Shown here: positions 34,892 through 42,840 of the stretch, piece after piece
Layout: every line of letters starts with the position of its first letter
How positions within the stretch are numbered: position 1 is the first letter of the stretch
Assembly: GCA_039180525.1 (NCBI GenBank)
Contig: JBCDDF010000007.1
Location: 46,589-110,588 of the forward strand
Direction of reading: 5' to 3'
Length of the DNA: 64,000 nucleotides
Source: Halovulum sp039180525
GTDB lineage: Bacteria > Pseudomonadota > Alphaproteobacteria > Rhodobacterales > Rhodobacteraceae
Notes under the pieces: model-generated
Seen by the model: the letters and a program-made list of their open reading frames with translations, nothing else
Told to the model about the DNA's origin: nothing
Database searches by the model: none
Made by a program: the position numbers and the translations under genes

Positions 34892-35546
34892 AGGTACGCG
34901 CAGCCGCCCGATCCGCAGGGTCCAGATGCGGGCAGGCATTGAATTGGGCCAGCCGCAGGCGGCCGCCCTCCCATACCAGCCGGTGCAGGCTGGAGTTGCG
35001 GATGTTCAGCAACATATCGGCGGTCGCGCGCATATCCAGCCCAAGAACCCGGCGCAGCACCATGCCAATCACCCCGCCAGAGGTTACGATCAGGCAGCGG
35101 CCACCGGCCATGTGCGCGGCATCGACCGCAGAGTCGACCGCGGACTCGACCCGGGCGACGAACGCGGCAAAGCTTTCGCCGACGGCGAGCTCCTCGGCCT
35201 GCCAGGCCGCCAGGACGCGCGGGAACAAGTCCAGAAAATCCTCGCGAGTCCGGCAAGGTTGCCCGCCGTTGCGGCGCAGAAAAGCCTGTTCCAGCGGCCC
35301 GTAGTGGAATTCATCGAAGCGGCGGTCCTCCTGATCCGGGGGGCTGTCGAAATGTCGGGCAATGCCCACGAACGTTTCCCGATGCCGGCGCAACCCGCCG
35401 CGCAGCACCCGGTCGAAGCGCGGTTCGTGCGCGTGCAGATGCCCGCCGAGCCAGGCCGCTTGCTGGTGGCCCAGGGGGCTGAGCCGGTCGTAATCCTCCG
35501 CCCCGAAACTCGCCTGAGCGTGGCGGACAAGCAAAAGCTCGGCCAC
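34884..35546 (-). CDS. Histidine phosphatase family protein (phosphoglycerate-mutase-like)
   Basis: 220 aa, GTG start 2 bases after the acyl-CoA dehydrogenase stop. The N terminus AELLLVRHAQASF contains the RHx phospho-acceptor motif and the later CLIVTSGGVIGMVL holds the second active-site region (here Ser-Gly-Gly instead of the usual His-Gly-Gly). The usual second catalytic His thus appears replaced, which may reduce or change phosphatase activity. The operon partners are an APH-type kinase and an acyl-CoA dehydrogenase; it could oppose or recycle the phosphorylated intermediate. Confidence 0.82.
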   Translation of the reverse strand: MAELLLVRHAQASFGAEDYDRLSPLGHQQAAWLGGHLHAHEPRFDRVLRGGLRRHRETFVGIARHFDSPPDQEDRRFDEFHYGPLEQAFLRRNGGQPCRTREDFLDLFPRVLAAWQAEELAVGESFAAFVARVESAVDSAVDAAHMAGGRCLIVTSGGVIGMVLRRVLGLDMRATADMLLNIRNSSLHRLVWEGGRLRLAQFNACPHLDPADRAAARTYV

Positions 35547-35548
35547 GC

Positions 35549-36778
35549 TCAGACCTTGTCGTTGGTATAGCGCCGCAGCTCTGCACGGGCGACCTGGCGG
35601 CGGTGGACGGCATCGGGCCCGTCGGCCAGACGCAGCGTGCGCAAATGCGTCCAACTGGCGGCCAGGGGCGTGTCCTGGCTGATGCCGGCACCGCCATGGA
35701 TCTGGATCGCCTCGTCAACCACTTTCAGCGCTACGCGCGGGGCTACGACCTTGATCTGGCTGATCCAGGGTGCGGCGGCGCGGGCATCGCCCTGGTCCAT
35801 CATCCAGGCGGCCTTCAGGCACAAAAGCCGCGCCTGCTCGATCTCCATCCGCGCCTCGGCGATTATGTCGTAATTCGCGCCCAACTGCGCCAGCGGTTTG
35901 CCGAACGCCTGCCGGTCCAGCGCGCGGCGGCACATGCGTTCCAGCGCCGCCTCGGCATGGCCGATGGCACGCATGCAATGGTGGATGCGGCCCGGGCCCA
36001 GCCGGCCCTGCGCGATCTCGAACCCCCGCCCCTCGCCCAGCAGCATCTGGTCGGTGGGCACGCGCACATCGGTAAAGCGCACATGCATATGCCCATGCGG
36101 CGCGTCGTCATGGCCATAGACCTGCATCGGGCGCAGCACTTCGATCCCGTCGCTTTTCGGGTCGACCAGCAGCATCGAGTGGCGCTGGTGCTTGGGCGTA
36201 TCCGCCGCGCCGGACCGCGCCATAACGATGTAGAGCGCGCAGCGCGGGTCGCCGGCGCCGCTGGCCCACCATTTCTCTCCGTTCAGCACATAGGCATCAC
36301 CGTCGCGGCGGCAGGTCAGCGAGATGTTGGTCGCGTCCGAGCTTGCCACCTGCGGTTCCGTCATCAAATAGGCGGACCGGATCTTTCCGGCCAAAAGCGG
36401 TGTCAGCCAACGGTCCTTGTGCCTGGGTGCCGCGAACCGATCCAGCACATCCATGTTGCCGGTATCGGGGGCCGAGCAATTGAAGATTTCTGCCGCGATC
36501 CGCACGCGGCCCATCTCTTCAGCGAAATAGGCATAGTCGACGGTGTTGAGCCCCACGCCCTCCGCGCCCGTGTGCCAGAAATTCCACAACCCGCGGTCGC
36601 GTGCCTGCGCTTTCAGCCTCTCCAGGATCTCCGTCATCCGTGGGGTGAAGGCAAAGCGGTCGCCCGCGCCCCCGATCTCGTTGTGATACTCGGCGTCGAG
36701 CGGCGCGATCTCGTCGCGCACCATGGCTTGCACCGCCTCCAAAAGCGGCGCCGCGGCTTCGCTTAGTCCTAGATCCAC
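35549..36778 (-). CDS. Acyl-CoA dehydrogenase family protein (ACAD10/11-like)
   Basis: 409 aa flavoenzyme, GTG start after GGGAGGA. Features: MTEPQVASSDATN (FAD/substrate region near residue 140), GEKWWASGAG, and the C-terminal QIHGGAGISQDTPLA near residue 370. The FAD-binding RMCRRALDRQAFGKPLAQLG segment is also clear. With the kinase and phosphatase genes it forms a three-gene operon with tight junctions, suggestive of degradation of hydroxylated acyl-CoAs. No CoA ligase or thiolase is immediately adjacent. Confidence 0.88.
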   Translation of the reverse strand: MDLGLSEAAAPLLEAVQAMVRDEIAPLDAEYHNEIGGAGDRFAFTPRMTEILERLKAQARDRGLWNFWHTGAEGVGLNTVDYAYFAEEMGRVRIAAEIFNCSAPDTGNMDVLDRFAAPRHKDRWLTPLLAGKIRSAYLMTEPQVASSDATNISLTCRRDGDAYVLNGEKWWASGAGDPRCALYIVMARSGAADTPKHQRHSMLLVDPKSDGIEVLRPMQVYGHDDAPHGHMHVRFTDVRVPTDQMLLGEGRGFEIAQGRLGPGRIHHCMRAIGHAEAALERMCRRALDRQAFGKPLAQLGANYDIIAEARMEIEQARLLCLKAAWMMDQGDARAAAPWISQIKVVAPRVALKVVDEAIQIHGGAGISQDTPLAASWTHLRTLRLADGPDAVHRRQVARAELRRYTNDKV

Positions 36779-36834
36779 TTCGTCATCCTCCCGCCCGTGT
36801 CTCTAGCAGGCGCGCAGCGCGGGCGCGACCGGGT

Positions 36835-37665
36835 TCAGGGCTTGGGCGGCAACGCCTCGAACCAGTCCAGGACGGCCGCGGTCCAACCCTGCGGGATGCC
36901 GTGGCCGCCCGGCCCCAACAGCAGCGTGATCGAGCCTGCCCGGCAGTCCTGCCAGGTCTTGCGCCAAAGCGCCGCCTCGGTGGACACAGCCGCCGCGCCC
37001 GGGCAACCGTTGACGTCGCGCCAGACATCCAGACCCTTCAGGATGTTGCCCTGGTGGAAATCGACGCCGCGGAACACGCCCTGCCGGCCCTCCAACGGCA
37101 CAGTGCGGTCGGCGAAGCCGTGCGTGTGGATCAGGTGCACCGGGGCGGCGCATGTGGTCACCATAGGCTCCCAGAACCCGCCAGCCACCGCGGCGAGGCC
37201 GGCGATGCGATCCGGTGCGGCGCAGGCGAAGTCCCAGGCCATGGAGCCGCCGCGCGAGAAACCAGCGATCAGCACGCGGTCGGGGTCGAGGCCGAAACGG
37301 TTCACCGCATCCTCGATCACCCGGGTCAGAAAGACGACATCGTCGCGGGGGGAGACGATGCCGTCGCGCACGCCCCAATCGCCGCCGCCGCCACCGATGG
37401 CGAAGGGTTCGCCGCTGGGCAGGGCCAGGGCGACGCCTCGCGCCGTGAACCCCGCGACGAAGCTGGCATTGGCAGCGCTGCGCGCCCCGCTGCCGCCGGC
37501 CCCGTGCAGAAAGACGACCAGCGGCGCGCCCTCGGCCGTCTCCGGCAGAAGCGCGTGATAGGTTCCGCCCTGCACGGCGCAGGCGCGGTCGGTTCCGCCG
37601 CAGGCAAGCGCGAGACTTGGCAACGCGACGAGCGCGACGATGACGAACAGGGCGAAAGCGGGCAT
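36835..37665 (-). CDS. Exported poly(3-hydroxybutyrate) depolymerase/esterase-like protein (LpqC family)
   Basis: 276 aa alpha/beta hydrolase with a signal peptide ending around LALAC. Oxyanion region VVFLHGAGGSG, nucleophile Ser in IAGFSRGGSMAW (GxSxGG, near residue 140), Asp in THGFADRTVP and His in GPGGHGIPQGW form a complete triad. Family members hydrolyse short polyesters or feruloyl esters. Same strand and 56 bp upstream of the acyl-CoA dehydrogenase, so possibly the first gene of that unit. Substrate not known. Confidence 0.83.
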   Translation of the reverse strand: MPAFALFVIVALVALPSLALACGGTDRACAVQGGTYHALLPETAEGAPLVVFLHGAGGSGARSAANASFVAGFTARGVALALPSGEPFAIGGGGGDWGVRDGIVSPRDDVVFLTRVIEDAVNRFGLDPDRVLIAGFSRGGSMAWDFACAAPDRIAGLAAVAGGFWEPMVTTCAAPVHLIHTHGFADRTVPLEGRQGVFRGVDFHQGNILKGLDVWRDVNGCPGAAAVSTEAALWRKTWQDCRAGSITLLLGPGGHGIPQGWTAAVLDWFEALPPKP

Positions 37666-37736
37666 GGGTGGCGGCTCCGGATTGCGGCGAGTGCGCTATC
37701 CTAGCGCAGACCCCGGCGGAGAGAAGCGCCTAGACC

Positions 37737-39599
37737 CTAAAGCGGCGTCAGATCCAGGATATACGGCACCAGCAACGCCGCGCCGGCGGTGGAGAGGTGC
37801 GAGGCATCGCGGTAGAGCGGCACCTTGTCGGCATTCATCACCGGGCAAGGCGGCCCGCCGGGACAAAGCAGCGCAAAGGCCTCGATCTGCGCCGAGGTCT
37901 CGTGCCGCAGCAGGTGATCCAGGATGCGCAAGGCAGCGCCGTTTCGGGCGGCGTAGTCGATGGGCGCGGCGCGGCCCGAACCGTCGCCTGACCAGGCGGC
38001 GCGGGCCAGCGCCGCCGGCACGGCATCCGGGTATTCGGGTACGGGGGGGACCACGATAACCCGGTGCCCCGAAGCCTGCAGCCGATCGGCGAGGCTGCGC
38101 ATGGCGGTGTCGAACACGACCACATTCTCGGCCACGGTCTGCGCCCTCAAACTCCGCCAGCGGAAGGTCACCGGCGCCAGGCTGCCGCGCGCGCCCGCGG
38201 TACCGTTCGCCCACTGCCCGGCCAGGATGACGGTGTGGATTTTGGGATCAGAAAGGACCTCTTGCCAGGACGCGGCCATATAGGCGCCGCAACCGCGGCC
38301 CCGGCCGGGCATGTCGGTGCCGAAATCGGGGATCGGCAGGCACCAGGACCGGGTGAAGACCCGCGCCGACAGGCCGCGTTCGGCCAACGCTCGATCAAGC
38401 GCCCGGCTCAGATGCGCCGCATGGCTGTCCCCCAACAGCGCGATACCCGCAGGCGCCGCAAGGTCGCCGATGCGGCAGGCGCTGTCTTGCAGGTCATGGC
38501 AGGGCATCGGCCCGCGTTCGACGGCGGCCAGCACCTGACGGCTGGCATCCGGCAGGCGCGCCGGCACGCCTTGGGCCGCGTGCAGCGCCACACCGGCAGC
38601 CAGCCCCGCGGCGACGGTGCCGCCAAGCCACGGCAGCGCCGCGTGCCGGCGCATCGGCGCCTCCACGAAGCGGTGACTGATCCAGGCGCAGGCCAGGGCC
38701 AGAAAGCTCAGAGGCAGCGCGGCCGCGCCCAACTCGGTCGTGCCGGTGCTCAAACGGTAAAAGACGAAAATCGGCAGGTGCCAAAGATAAAGCCCATAGC
38801 TCAAGACACCCAGCCGGGTCAGCAGCCAATGGCCCAGAACCCGCGGCGGCGCGACCAGAACCAAGACCGTGGCCAAAACCGGCACCATCGCCGCGGTGCC
38901 CGGATAGGGCGTGGTACCGCTGAACAGCACGACCGCCCCCGCGATCATCGCCACGCCCGACCAACCGGCCGCGCTGGGCGCGCGCCAGGGCCGCAGCGCA
39001 AGGGCCGCACCCATGGCGAATTCCCACAGCCGGAACGGGGTCAGGAAAAACGCCGCCTCCGGCGCCGCCCAACTCGCCCATAGTGCCGCGATCAAGGACG
39101 CCAGCGCGACCACCGCCCCCAGGCCAAGCGCAACCCGGCGGGGGCACAGGGCGGCCAGCAGCGCGGCCGCCAGATAAAACTGAGCCTCCACGCCCAGGGT
39201 CCACAGATGCAGCAGCGGCTTTTGCGCCGCATCAGCGGTGAAGTAGCCGGCTTCCATCCATGACAACAGATTGGCGGCGAACAGCGACCCCGCCGCCGCG
39301 GCCTGCCCGAAATCCTTGAGCTGTGCGGGCAACAGCAGTGCCCAGGCCACCGGCAGGCAGACCGCCAGCATCACGGCCAGTGCCGGGACAAGCCGGCGGG
39401 CGCGGCGGATCAGGAAATCGGCCAGCGCAGGCGGGCGATCGCCGCCCCAAAGTTGCTGCGCGATCAGATATCCGCTGATGACGAAAAAGACGTCGACACC
39501 CACGAAGCCGCCCGAAAACCCGGGCACCCCGGCATGATAGGCGACCACCGCGATCACCGCGATGGCGCGCAGACCGTCGATTTCGGGGCGATAGGGAAT
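37737..39599 (-). CDS. OafA/YrhL-type membrane O-acyltransferase with SGNH domain; ATT start likely
   Basis: 620 aa from an ATT at 39599. Family proteins begin YRPEIDGLRAIAV, and this sequence is present immediately after the ATT, which sits five bases downstream of GGAGG. The first ATG/GTG-type codon inside the frame (39557) would cut off this conserved start; the frame offers only a CTG further upstream. About ten transmembrane helices make up the acyltransferase 3 domain (to residue 360). A periplasmic SGNH hydrolase-like domain follows, with GIALLGDSHAAHLSRAL and ends with a SADG-like catalytic region DASHLSTAG. Likely O-acetylates surface polysaccharide. Confidence 0.83.
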   Translation of the reverse strand: MPYRPEIDGLRAIAVIAVVAYHAGVPGFSGGFVGVDVFFVISGYLIAQQLWGGDRPPALADFLIRRARRLVPALAVMLAVCLPVAWALLLPAQLKDFGQAAAAGSLFAANLLSWMEAGYFTADAAQKPLLHLWTLGVEAQFYLAAALLAALCPRRVALGLGAVVALASLIAALWASWAAPEAAFFLTPFRLWEFAMGAALALRPWRAPSAAGWSGVAMIAGAVVLFSGTTPYPGTAAMVPVLATVLVLVAPPRVLGHWLLTRLGVLSYGLYLWHLPIFVFYRLSTGTTELGAAALPLSFLALACAWISHRFVEAPMRRHAALPWLGGTVAAGLAAGVALHAAQGVPARLPDASRQVLAAVERGPMPCHDLQDSACRIGDLAAPAGIALLGDSHAAHLSRALDRALAERGLSARVFTRSWCLPIPDFGTDMPGRGRGCGAYMAASWQEVLSDPKIHTVILAGQWANGTAGARGSLAPVTFRWRSLRAQTVAENVVVFDTAMRSLADRLQASGHRVIVVPPVPEYPDAVPAALARAAWSGDGSGRAAPIDYAARNGAALRILDHLLRHETSAQIEAFALLCPGGPPCPVMNADKVPLYRDASHLSTAGAALLVPYILDLTPL

Positions 39600-39682
39600 G
39601 GGGACCTCCGCGCGTGACGCGCGCAGATCACCGAAACGTGGTTAAGGAAAGCTGAACGGGGCGCAAATCGGCCCCGCCCGTC

Positions 39683-39752
39683 CTGGACCAAAATCGTTTG
39701 AGCAAAATCCTAGGATCAGATTGTTTCGATCTGATCCGTTTTTTGCTCTTAG
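39683..39752. repeat. CTAG-type repeat, copy A (short form), likely rpsI terminator
   Basis: About 70 bp with 5' CTGG and 3' CTTAG edges. The core is a long hairpin: GAGCAAAA at one end pairs with TTTTTGCTC at the other, and GGATCAGAT pairs with ATCTGATCC inside. It starts at the rpsI stop codon on the minus strand, so it probably terminates rplM-rpsI. It lacks the middle ~46 bp of copies B and C. Confidence 0.75.
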
Positions 39753-40264
39753 CGTTTGGAGAACTGGAAGCTGCGGCGCGCCTTGCGCTTGCCGTATTTC
39801 TTCCGCTCCACCACTCGGCTGTCGCGGGTCAGGAAACCGGCCGCCTTCAGCGCCGGCCGCAGCGACGGCTCGTAAAGCGATAGCGCCTTGGAGATGCCGT
39901 GCTTGACCGCGCCGGCCTGACCCGACAGCCCACCACCCTTGACCGTGGCCATGACGTCGAACTCACCGGCCACCCCGGCGACACTGAACGCCTGACCGAT
40001 GACCATCTGCAGCACGGGCCGCGCGAAATAGGCATCCATGGACTTGCCGTTCACGGTCACCTGGCCGTTGCCCGGCTTGATCCAGACCCGTGCCACCGCG
40101 TCTTTGCGCTTGCCGGTGGCATAGGCCCGGCCCAACGCATCGCGCTGGGGGTCGCGCGCGGGCGTCTGGCTGACGATTTCCGCAGCACCCGCATCGGCAT
40201 CGGCGGGGGTATCGGCCGCGACGGCGTCTTTCAGCGCATCCAGCGATTTGATCTCTTCGGCCAT
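39749..40264 (-). CDS. rpsI: 30S ribosomal protein S9
   Basis: 171 aa. The conserved S9 body begins at GRAYATGKRKDAVARVWI and ends with the classic KKYGKRKARRSFQFSKR tail that reaches the P-site tRNA. Alphaproteobacterial S9 often has an N-terminal extension; here about 45 acidic Ala/Asp-rich residues precede the body. It starts 2 bp after the rplM stop (TGA-GC-ATG) in the rplM-rpsI operon. The stop codon sits at the edge of a repeat hairpin likely to terminate transcription. Confidence 0.97.
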   Translation of the reverse strand: MAEEIKSLDALKDAVAADTPADADAGAAEIVSQTPARDPQRDALGRAYATGKRKDAVARVWIKPGNGQVTVNGKSMDAYFARPVLQMVIGQAFSVAGVAGEFDVMATVKGGGLSGQAGAVKHGISKALSLYEPSLRPALKAAGFLTRDSRVVERKKYGKRKARRSFQFSKR

Positions 40265-40266
40265 GC

Positions 40267-40731
40267 TCAAGCGCTCCGCGTGTTCTTGGCGTTCATGGAT
40301 TTGACGTCCAGCACTTCGGGCTGCTGCGCCTCATGCGCATGCTCTGCCCCGGCATAGACGCGCAGATTGCGCAACTGCTTGCGGCTGAGCGGCCCGCCCG
40401 GCAGCATCCGCTGCACCGCTTTCTCGACCACGCGCTCGGGGAAGCGGCCTTCCAGCACCTGGCCTGCGGTGCGGCTTTTGATGCCGCCAGGATAGCCCGT
40501 GTGCCAGTAGTATGTCTTGTCGCGGCGTTTGTTGCCGGTCATCTGAACCTTGTCGGCATTGATGACAATGACGTTGTCGCCCATGTCCATATGCGGGGTG
40601 AAAGTGGCCTTGTGCTTGCCGCGCAAGCGCATGGCGACTATCGAGGCGAGCCGGCCCAGCACGATGCCCTCGGCATCGATCAGGATCCATTTCTTTTCGA
40701 TATCGGCCGGTTTGGCGGAATAGGTTTTCAT
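40267..40731 (-). CDS. rplM: 50S ribosomal protein L13
   Basis: 154 aa. The L13 signature KWILIDAEGIVLGRLAS opens the protein, and MLPGGPLSRKQLRNLRVYAG completes it. ATG at 40731 starts MKTYSAKPADIEKKW. A strong promoter-like TTGACT-N17-GATAAG lies 50 bp upstream. First gene of the rplM-rpsI operon. Confidence 0.97.
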   Translation of the reverse strand: MKTYSAKPADIEKKWILIDAEGIVLGRLASIVAMRLRGKHKATFTPHMDMGDNVIVINADKVQMTGNKRRDKTYYWHTGYPGGIKSRTAGQVLEGRFPERVVEKAVQRMLPGGPLSRKQLRNLRVYAGAEHAHEAQQPEVLDVKSMNAKNTRSA

Positions 40732-40780
40732 CTGCGGTCCATTGATCTGCGGCCAGCGGGGCCGCGGTTCGGGATGGCGG

Positions 40781-40809
40781 CTTATCCCCGAGCCCGCGAG
40801 ACAAGTCAA
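40781..40809 (-). promoter_or_regulatory. Probable promoter of rplM-rpsI
   Basis: On the minus strand, TTGACT (40809-40804), 17-base spacer and GATAAG (40786-40781) precede the rplM ATG by 49 bases. A start near 40774 would give a leader of about 43 nt. Matches the consensus spacing; not experimentally known. Confidence 0.6.
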
Positions 40810-40887
40810 CGGGATCGACAGACAAAAATATGTCTTAAATCAGCACCCTAGAGAATAGGTATTTTAATACCCCATTAATTCAGCGTC

Positions 40888-41568
40888 TCAACCGGTGAAA
40901 GCTGCATCCAAAACGCGGGTGCCCGCCGGGGTGAAGCGCACATGCCGGCTGGCCTCTGCCCGGCGCGCCCAGCCGGCCTCCAGAAACCGGGTCAGGATCG
41001 CGGCGCCAAGGGCCCCGCCCAGATGCGAACGCCGCTCGCTCCAATCCAGGCAGGCGCGGCAAAGCGGGCGTCGCGACGTGGGCGGGCGCGCCGTGTCCAC
41101 CCCAAGGTCGGTCAGGAACGCGGCGCCATCGACGCTGAGGGTCATCGCATCGCTGTCCACCAGCAGATAGCCGCTGCGGGCCAGATGGTCATAGATCTGC
41201 ACCGCCCGCGCCCCGGCCAGATGATCGTAACAGACCCGCGCGGCGCGCAGCTCGGCATCGCGCGGGCCGGTGCGGGTGCGCAGATGGCCCTTGGCCGCGG
41301 CCAGGCCCGACAGCGCCTCCAGCGTCTCGGCCACCTCCGCATCGCGAATGGCGTAGTAGCGATGCCGGCCCTGGGCGCGCGGCGCGGTCAGCCCGGCCTC
41401 GCTGAGCATGCGCAAATGGCCGGACGCGGTTTGCGGCGTCACCCCAGCCTCGATCGCCAATTCACCGGCGGTCAGCGCCTTGCCCGACATCAATGCCTGC
41501 AGGATCGCGGCGCGCGCCGGGTCGCCGATCAAGGCGGCGATGCGGGTGATGTCGGGACCTTCTCGCAT
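40888..41568 (-). CDS. ArsR-family helix-turn-helix regulator
   Basis: 226 aa. The N-terminal winged helix is typical: IAALIGDPARAAILQALMSGKAL, then TAGELAIEAGVTPQTASGHL as recognition helix, and the wing GRHRYYAI. The C-terminal half (residues 105-226) is longer than simple metal-sensing ArsR proteins and contains CRACLDWSERRSHLGG, a possible ligand or metal site with two Cys. Effector unknown. It is divergent from the DUF1127 gene, 112 bp apart, and downstream of nothing in the same direction. Confidence 0.83.
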   Translation of the reverse strand: MREGPDITRIAALIGDPARAAILQALMSGKALTAGELAIEAGVTPQTASGHLRMLSEAGLTAPRAQGRHRYYAIRDAEVAETLEALSGLAAAKGHLRTRTGPRDAELRAARVCYDHLAGARAVQIYDHLARSGYLLVDSDAMTLSVDGAAFLTDLGVDTARPPTSRRPLCRACLDWSERRSHLGGALGAAILTRFLEAGWARRAEASRHVRFTPAGTRVLDAAFTG

Positions 41569-41680
41569 GGCACAAGTCTGGGTGTCGGCACGCCTGCCGG
41601 TCAAGCTCCAACGCTTCGGGTGCGGCCGAAACAACCGACCGGGGCGGCGGTGTATGGCGGAGGAAACGGAGGATCGACCC

Positions 41681-41869
41681 ATGCTCACCCTGACCCGACG
41701 CCACCATCCCCGCCGCACCGGCAGCCTGCTGCGGCACATCGTGCGGTGGCGGCGCAACGTCCGCTCGCGCCGCCATCTGGGATCGCTCGACCCGCATCTG
41801 CTGCGCGATATCGGGATCAGTCACACCGATGCCATGCGCGAAAGCCGGAAGTGGTTCTGGATCCACTAG
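41681..41869 (+). CDS. DUF1127 domain protein
   Basis: 62 aa basic protein. The C-terminal part LDPHLLRDIGISHTDAMRES matches the YjiS-like DUF1127 motif, and the sequence is Arg-rich. In alphaproteobacteria such small proteins affect sRNA turnover or phosphate/carbon physiology and RNA binding; the exact role here is unknown. ATG at 41681 follows a clear GGAGG. The TAG stop is part of the CTAG site where an IS5-type element is inserted. Confidence 0.8.
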   Translation: MLTLTRRHHPRRTGSLLRHIVRWRRNVRSRRHLGSLDPHLLRDIGISHTDAMRESRKWFWIH

Positions 41870-42641
41870 GTCACCGACTCATTATCCCTTAGCCAAATTC
41901 TGATCGACGCGAGCTGGACGGATGCGAGGAAGTTGTCGTCGCGCTTGTCGTATCGGGTGGCGATGGCGCGGAAGTGTTTGAGTTTGTTGAAGAAGCGCTC
42001 GACTGCGTTGCGCTGTCGGTAGAGCCATGGACTGAAGGAAGGAAGGTTCACGCGGTTCGGCATCGGCCGAACGCAGGCCCATGCGCCCCGCTTCCCTAAG
42101 TCTTCGCGCAGCCTGTCGCTGTCATAAGCGCGGTCGGCGAGGAGGATATCGCCCGCTTGAACGGTGTCGAACATGTCCGCCGCGGATCGTCCGTCATGCG
42201 CTTGCCCAGCGGTCAGCTTGAGGCGGATCGGTCGACCTCCGGCGTCGACCAGCGCGTGGATTTTGGTCGTCAGCCCGCCGCGCGAGCGACCCATGCAATC
42301 GGATCGCTCGTCTTTTTTTGGCCGTTCGCAGCGTGCTGATGGACGCGGATGGAGGAACTGTCGATCATCTGGATGTCGCCGTCGTAAGCCTCTGACACTG
42401 CGTCTAGAATGCGCGTCCAATGGCCAGCGCGGCGCCAACGATTGAACCGGTTCACGCAGGTCGTGTGAGGACCGTAGCGCGCTGGGATGTCCGCCCAAGG
42501 CGCCCCCGTCCGAAGCCGCCAGAAGATGCCGTTAAGCACACGACGATCATCGACCCTCGGTTTGCCGCGCACCTTCGTCGGCAGCAAAGGCTGGATCACA
42601 GACCACTCGAAATCCGTCAGATCGAAACGCGCCACATTCAC
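41866..42641 (-). CDS. IS5-family transposase, two frames joined by -1 frameshift
   Basis: The first frame (42641 to about 42315) encodes the N-terminal DUF4096-like domain, ending shortly after the frameshift; the second carries the DDE core. Catalytic residues are visible: Asp in IQMIDSSSIRVHQHA, Asp in LLADRAYDSDRLRED and Glu in RNAVERFFNKLKHF. A slippery A AAA AAG heptamer at 42318-42312 joins the frames, giving about 257 aa of DDE transposase. The terminal TAG is formed by the flanking CTAG target bases. Likely still functional. Confidence 0.85.
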
Positions 42642-42709
42642 CTCTCGCTTGTTCGAGAAAGTGAATCACAACGAGGTCGCCGCGTGAATGCTGTTTATGG
42701 GTATGTGAC
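41870..42709. mobile_element. IS5-type insertion sequence (840 bp), IS427-like
   Basis: Flanked on both sides by CTAG (41866-41869 and 42710-42713), the probable target duplication (or its TA core). Left end GTCACCGACTCATTA and right end, reversed, GTCACATACCCATAA form an imperfect ~18-bp terminal inverted repeat. Contains one transposase in two frames with a -1 slippery site. Inserted between a DUF1127 stop codon and repeat copy B. Confidence 0.85.
42312..42318 (-). other. Slippery heptamer for programmed -1 frameshift in the transposase
   Basis: On the minus strand the sequence is A AAA AAG in the zero frame (from CCAAAAAAAGAC). The upstream frame stops 52 bases later, while the -1 frame continues with MGRSRGGLTTK and the DDE core. 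Classic X XXY YYZ signal. Confidence 0.8.
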
Positions 42710-42825
42710 CTAGGCCAAAACCGTTTCAGACTGAATCAGTCTCAAAAAGAATTTTTCTACAGATTCAATAGTTTGATCAAAATCCTAGGATCAGATCGTT
42801 TCGATCTGATCCGTTTCTGCTCTAG
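42710..42825. repeat. CTAG-type repeat, copy B (116 bp)
   Basis: Begins and ends with CTAG. Ends are imperfect inverted repeats over about 21 bases (15 matches). Contains GGATCAGATCG, TTT, CGATCTGATCC, a perfect 11-bp-arm hairpin, and an upstream CCGTTTCAGACTGAA stretch. Its left CTAG is the target site of the adjacent IS. Similar to copy C at 52876-52992. Confidence 0.8.
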
Positions 42826-42840
42826 ATCCTTCCGTTCGCG

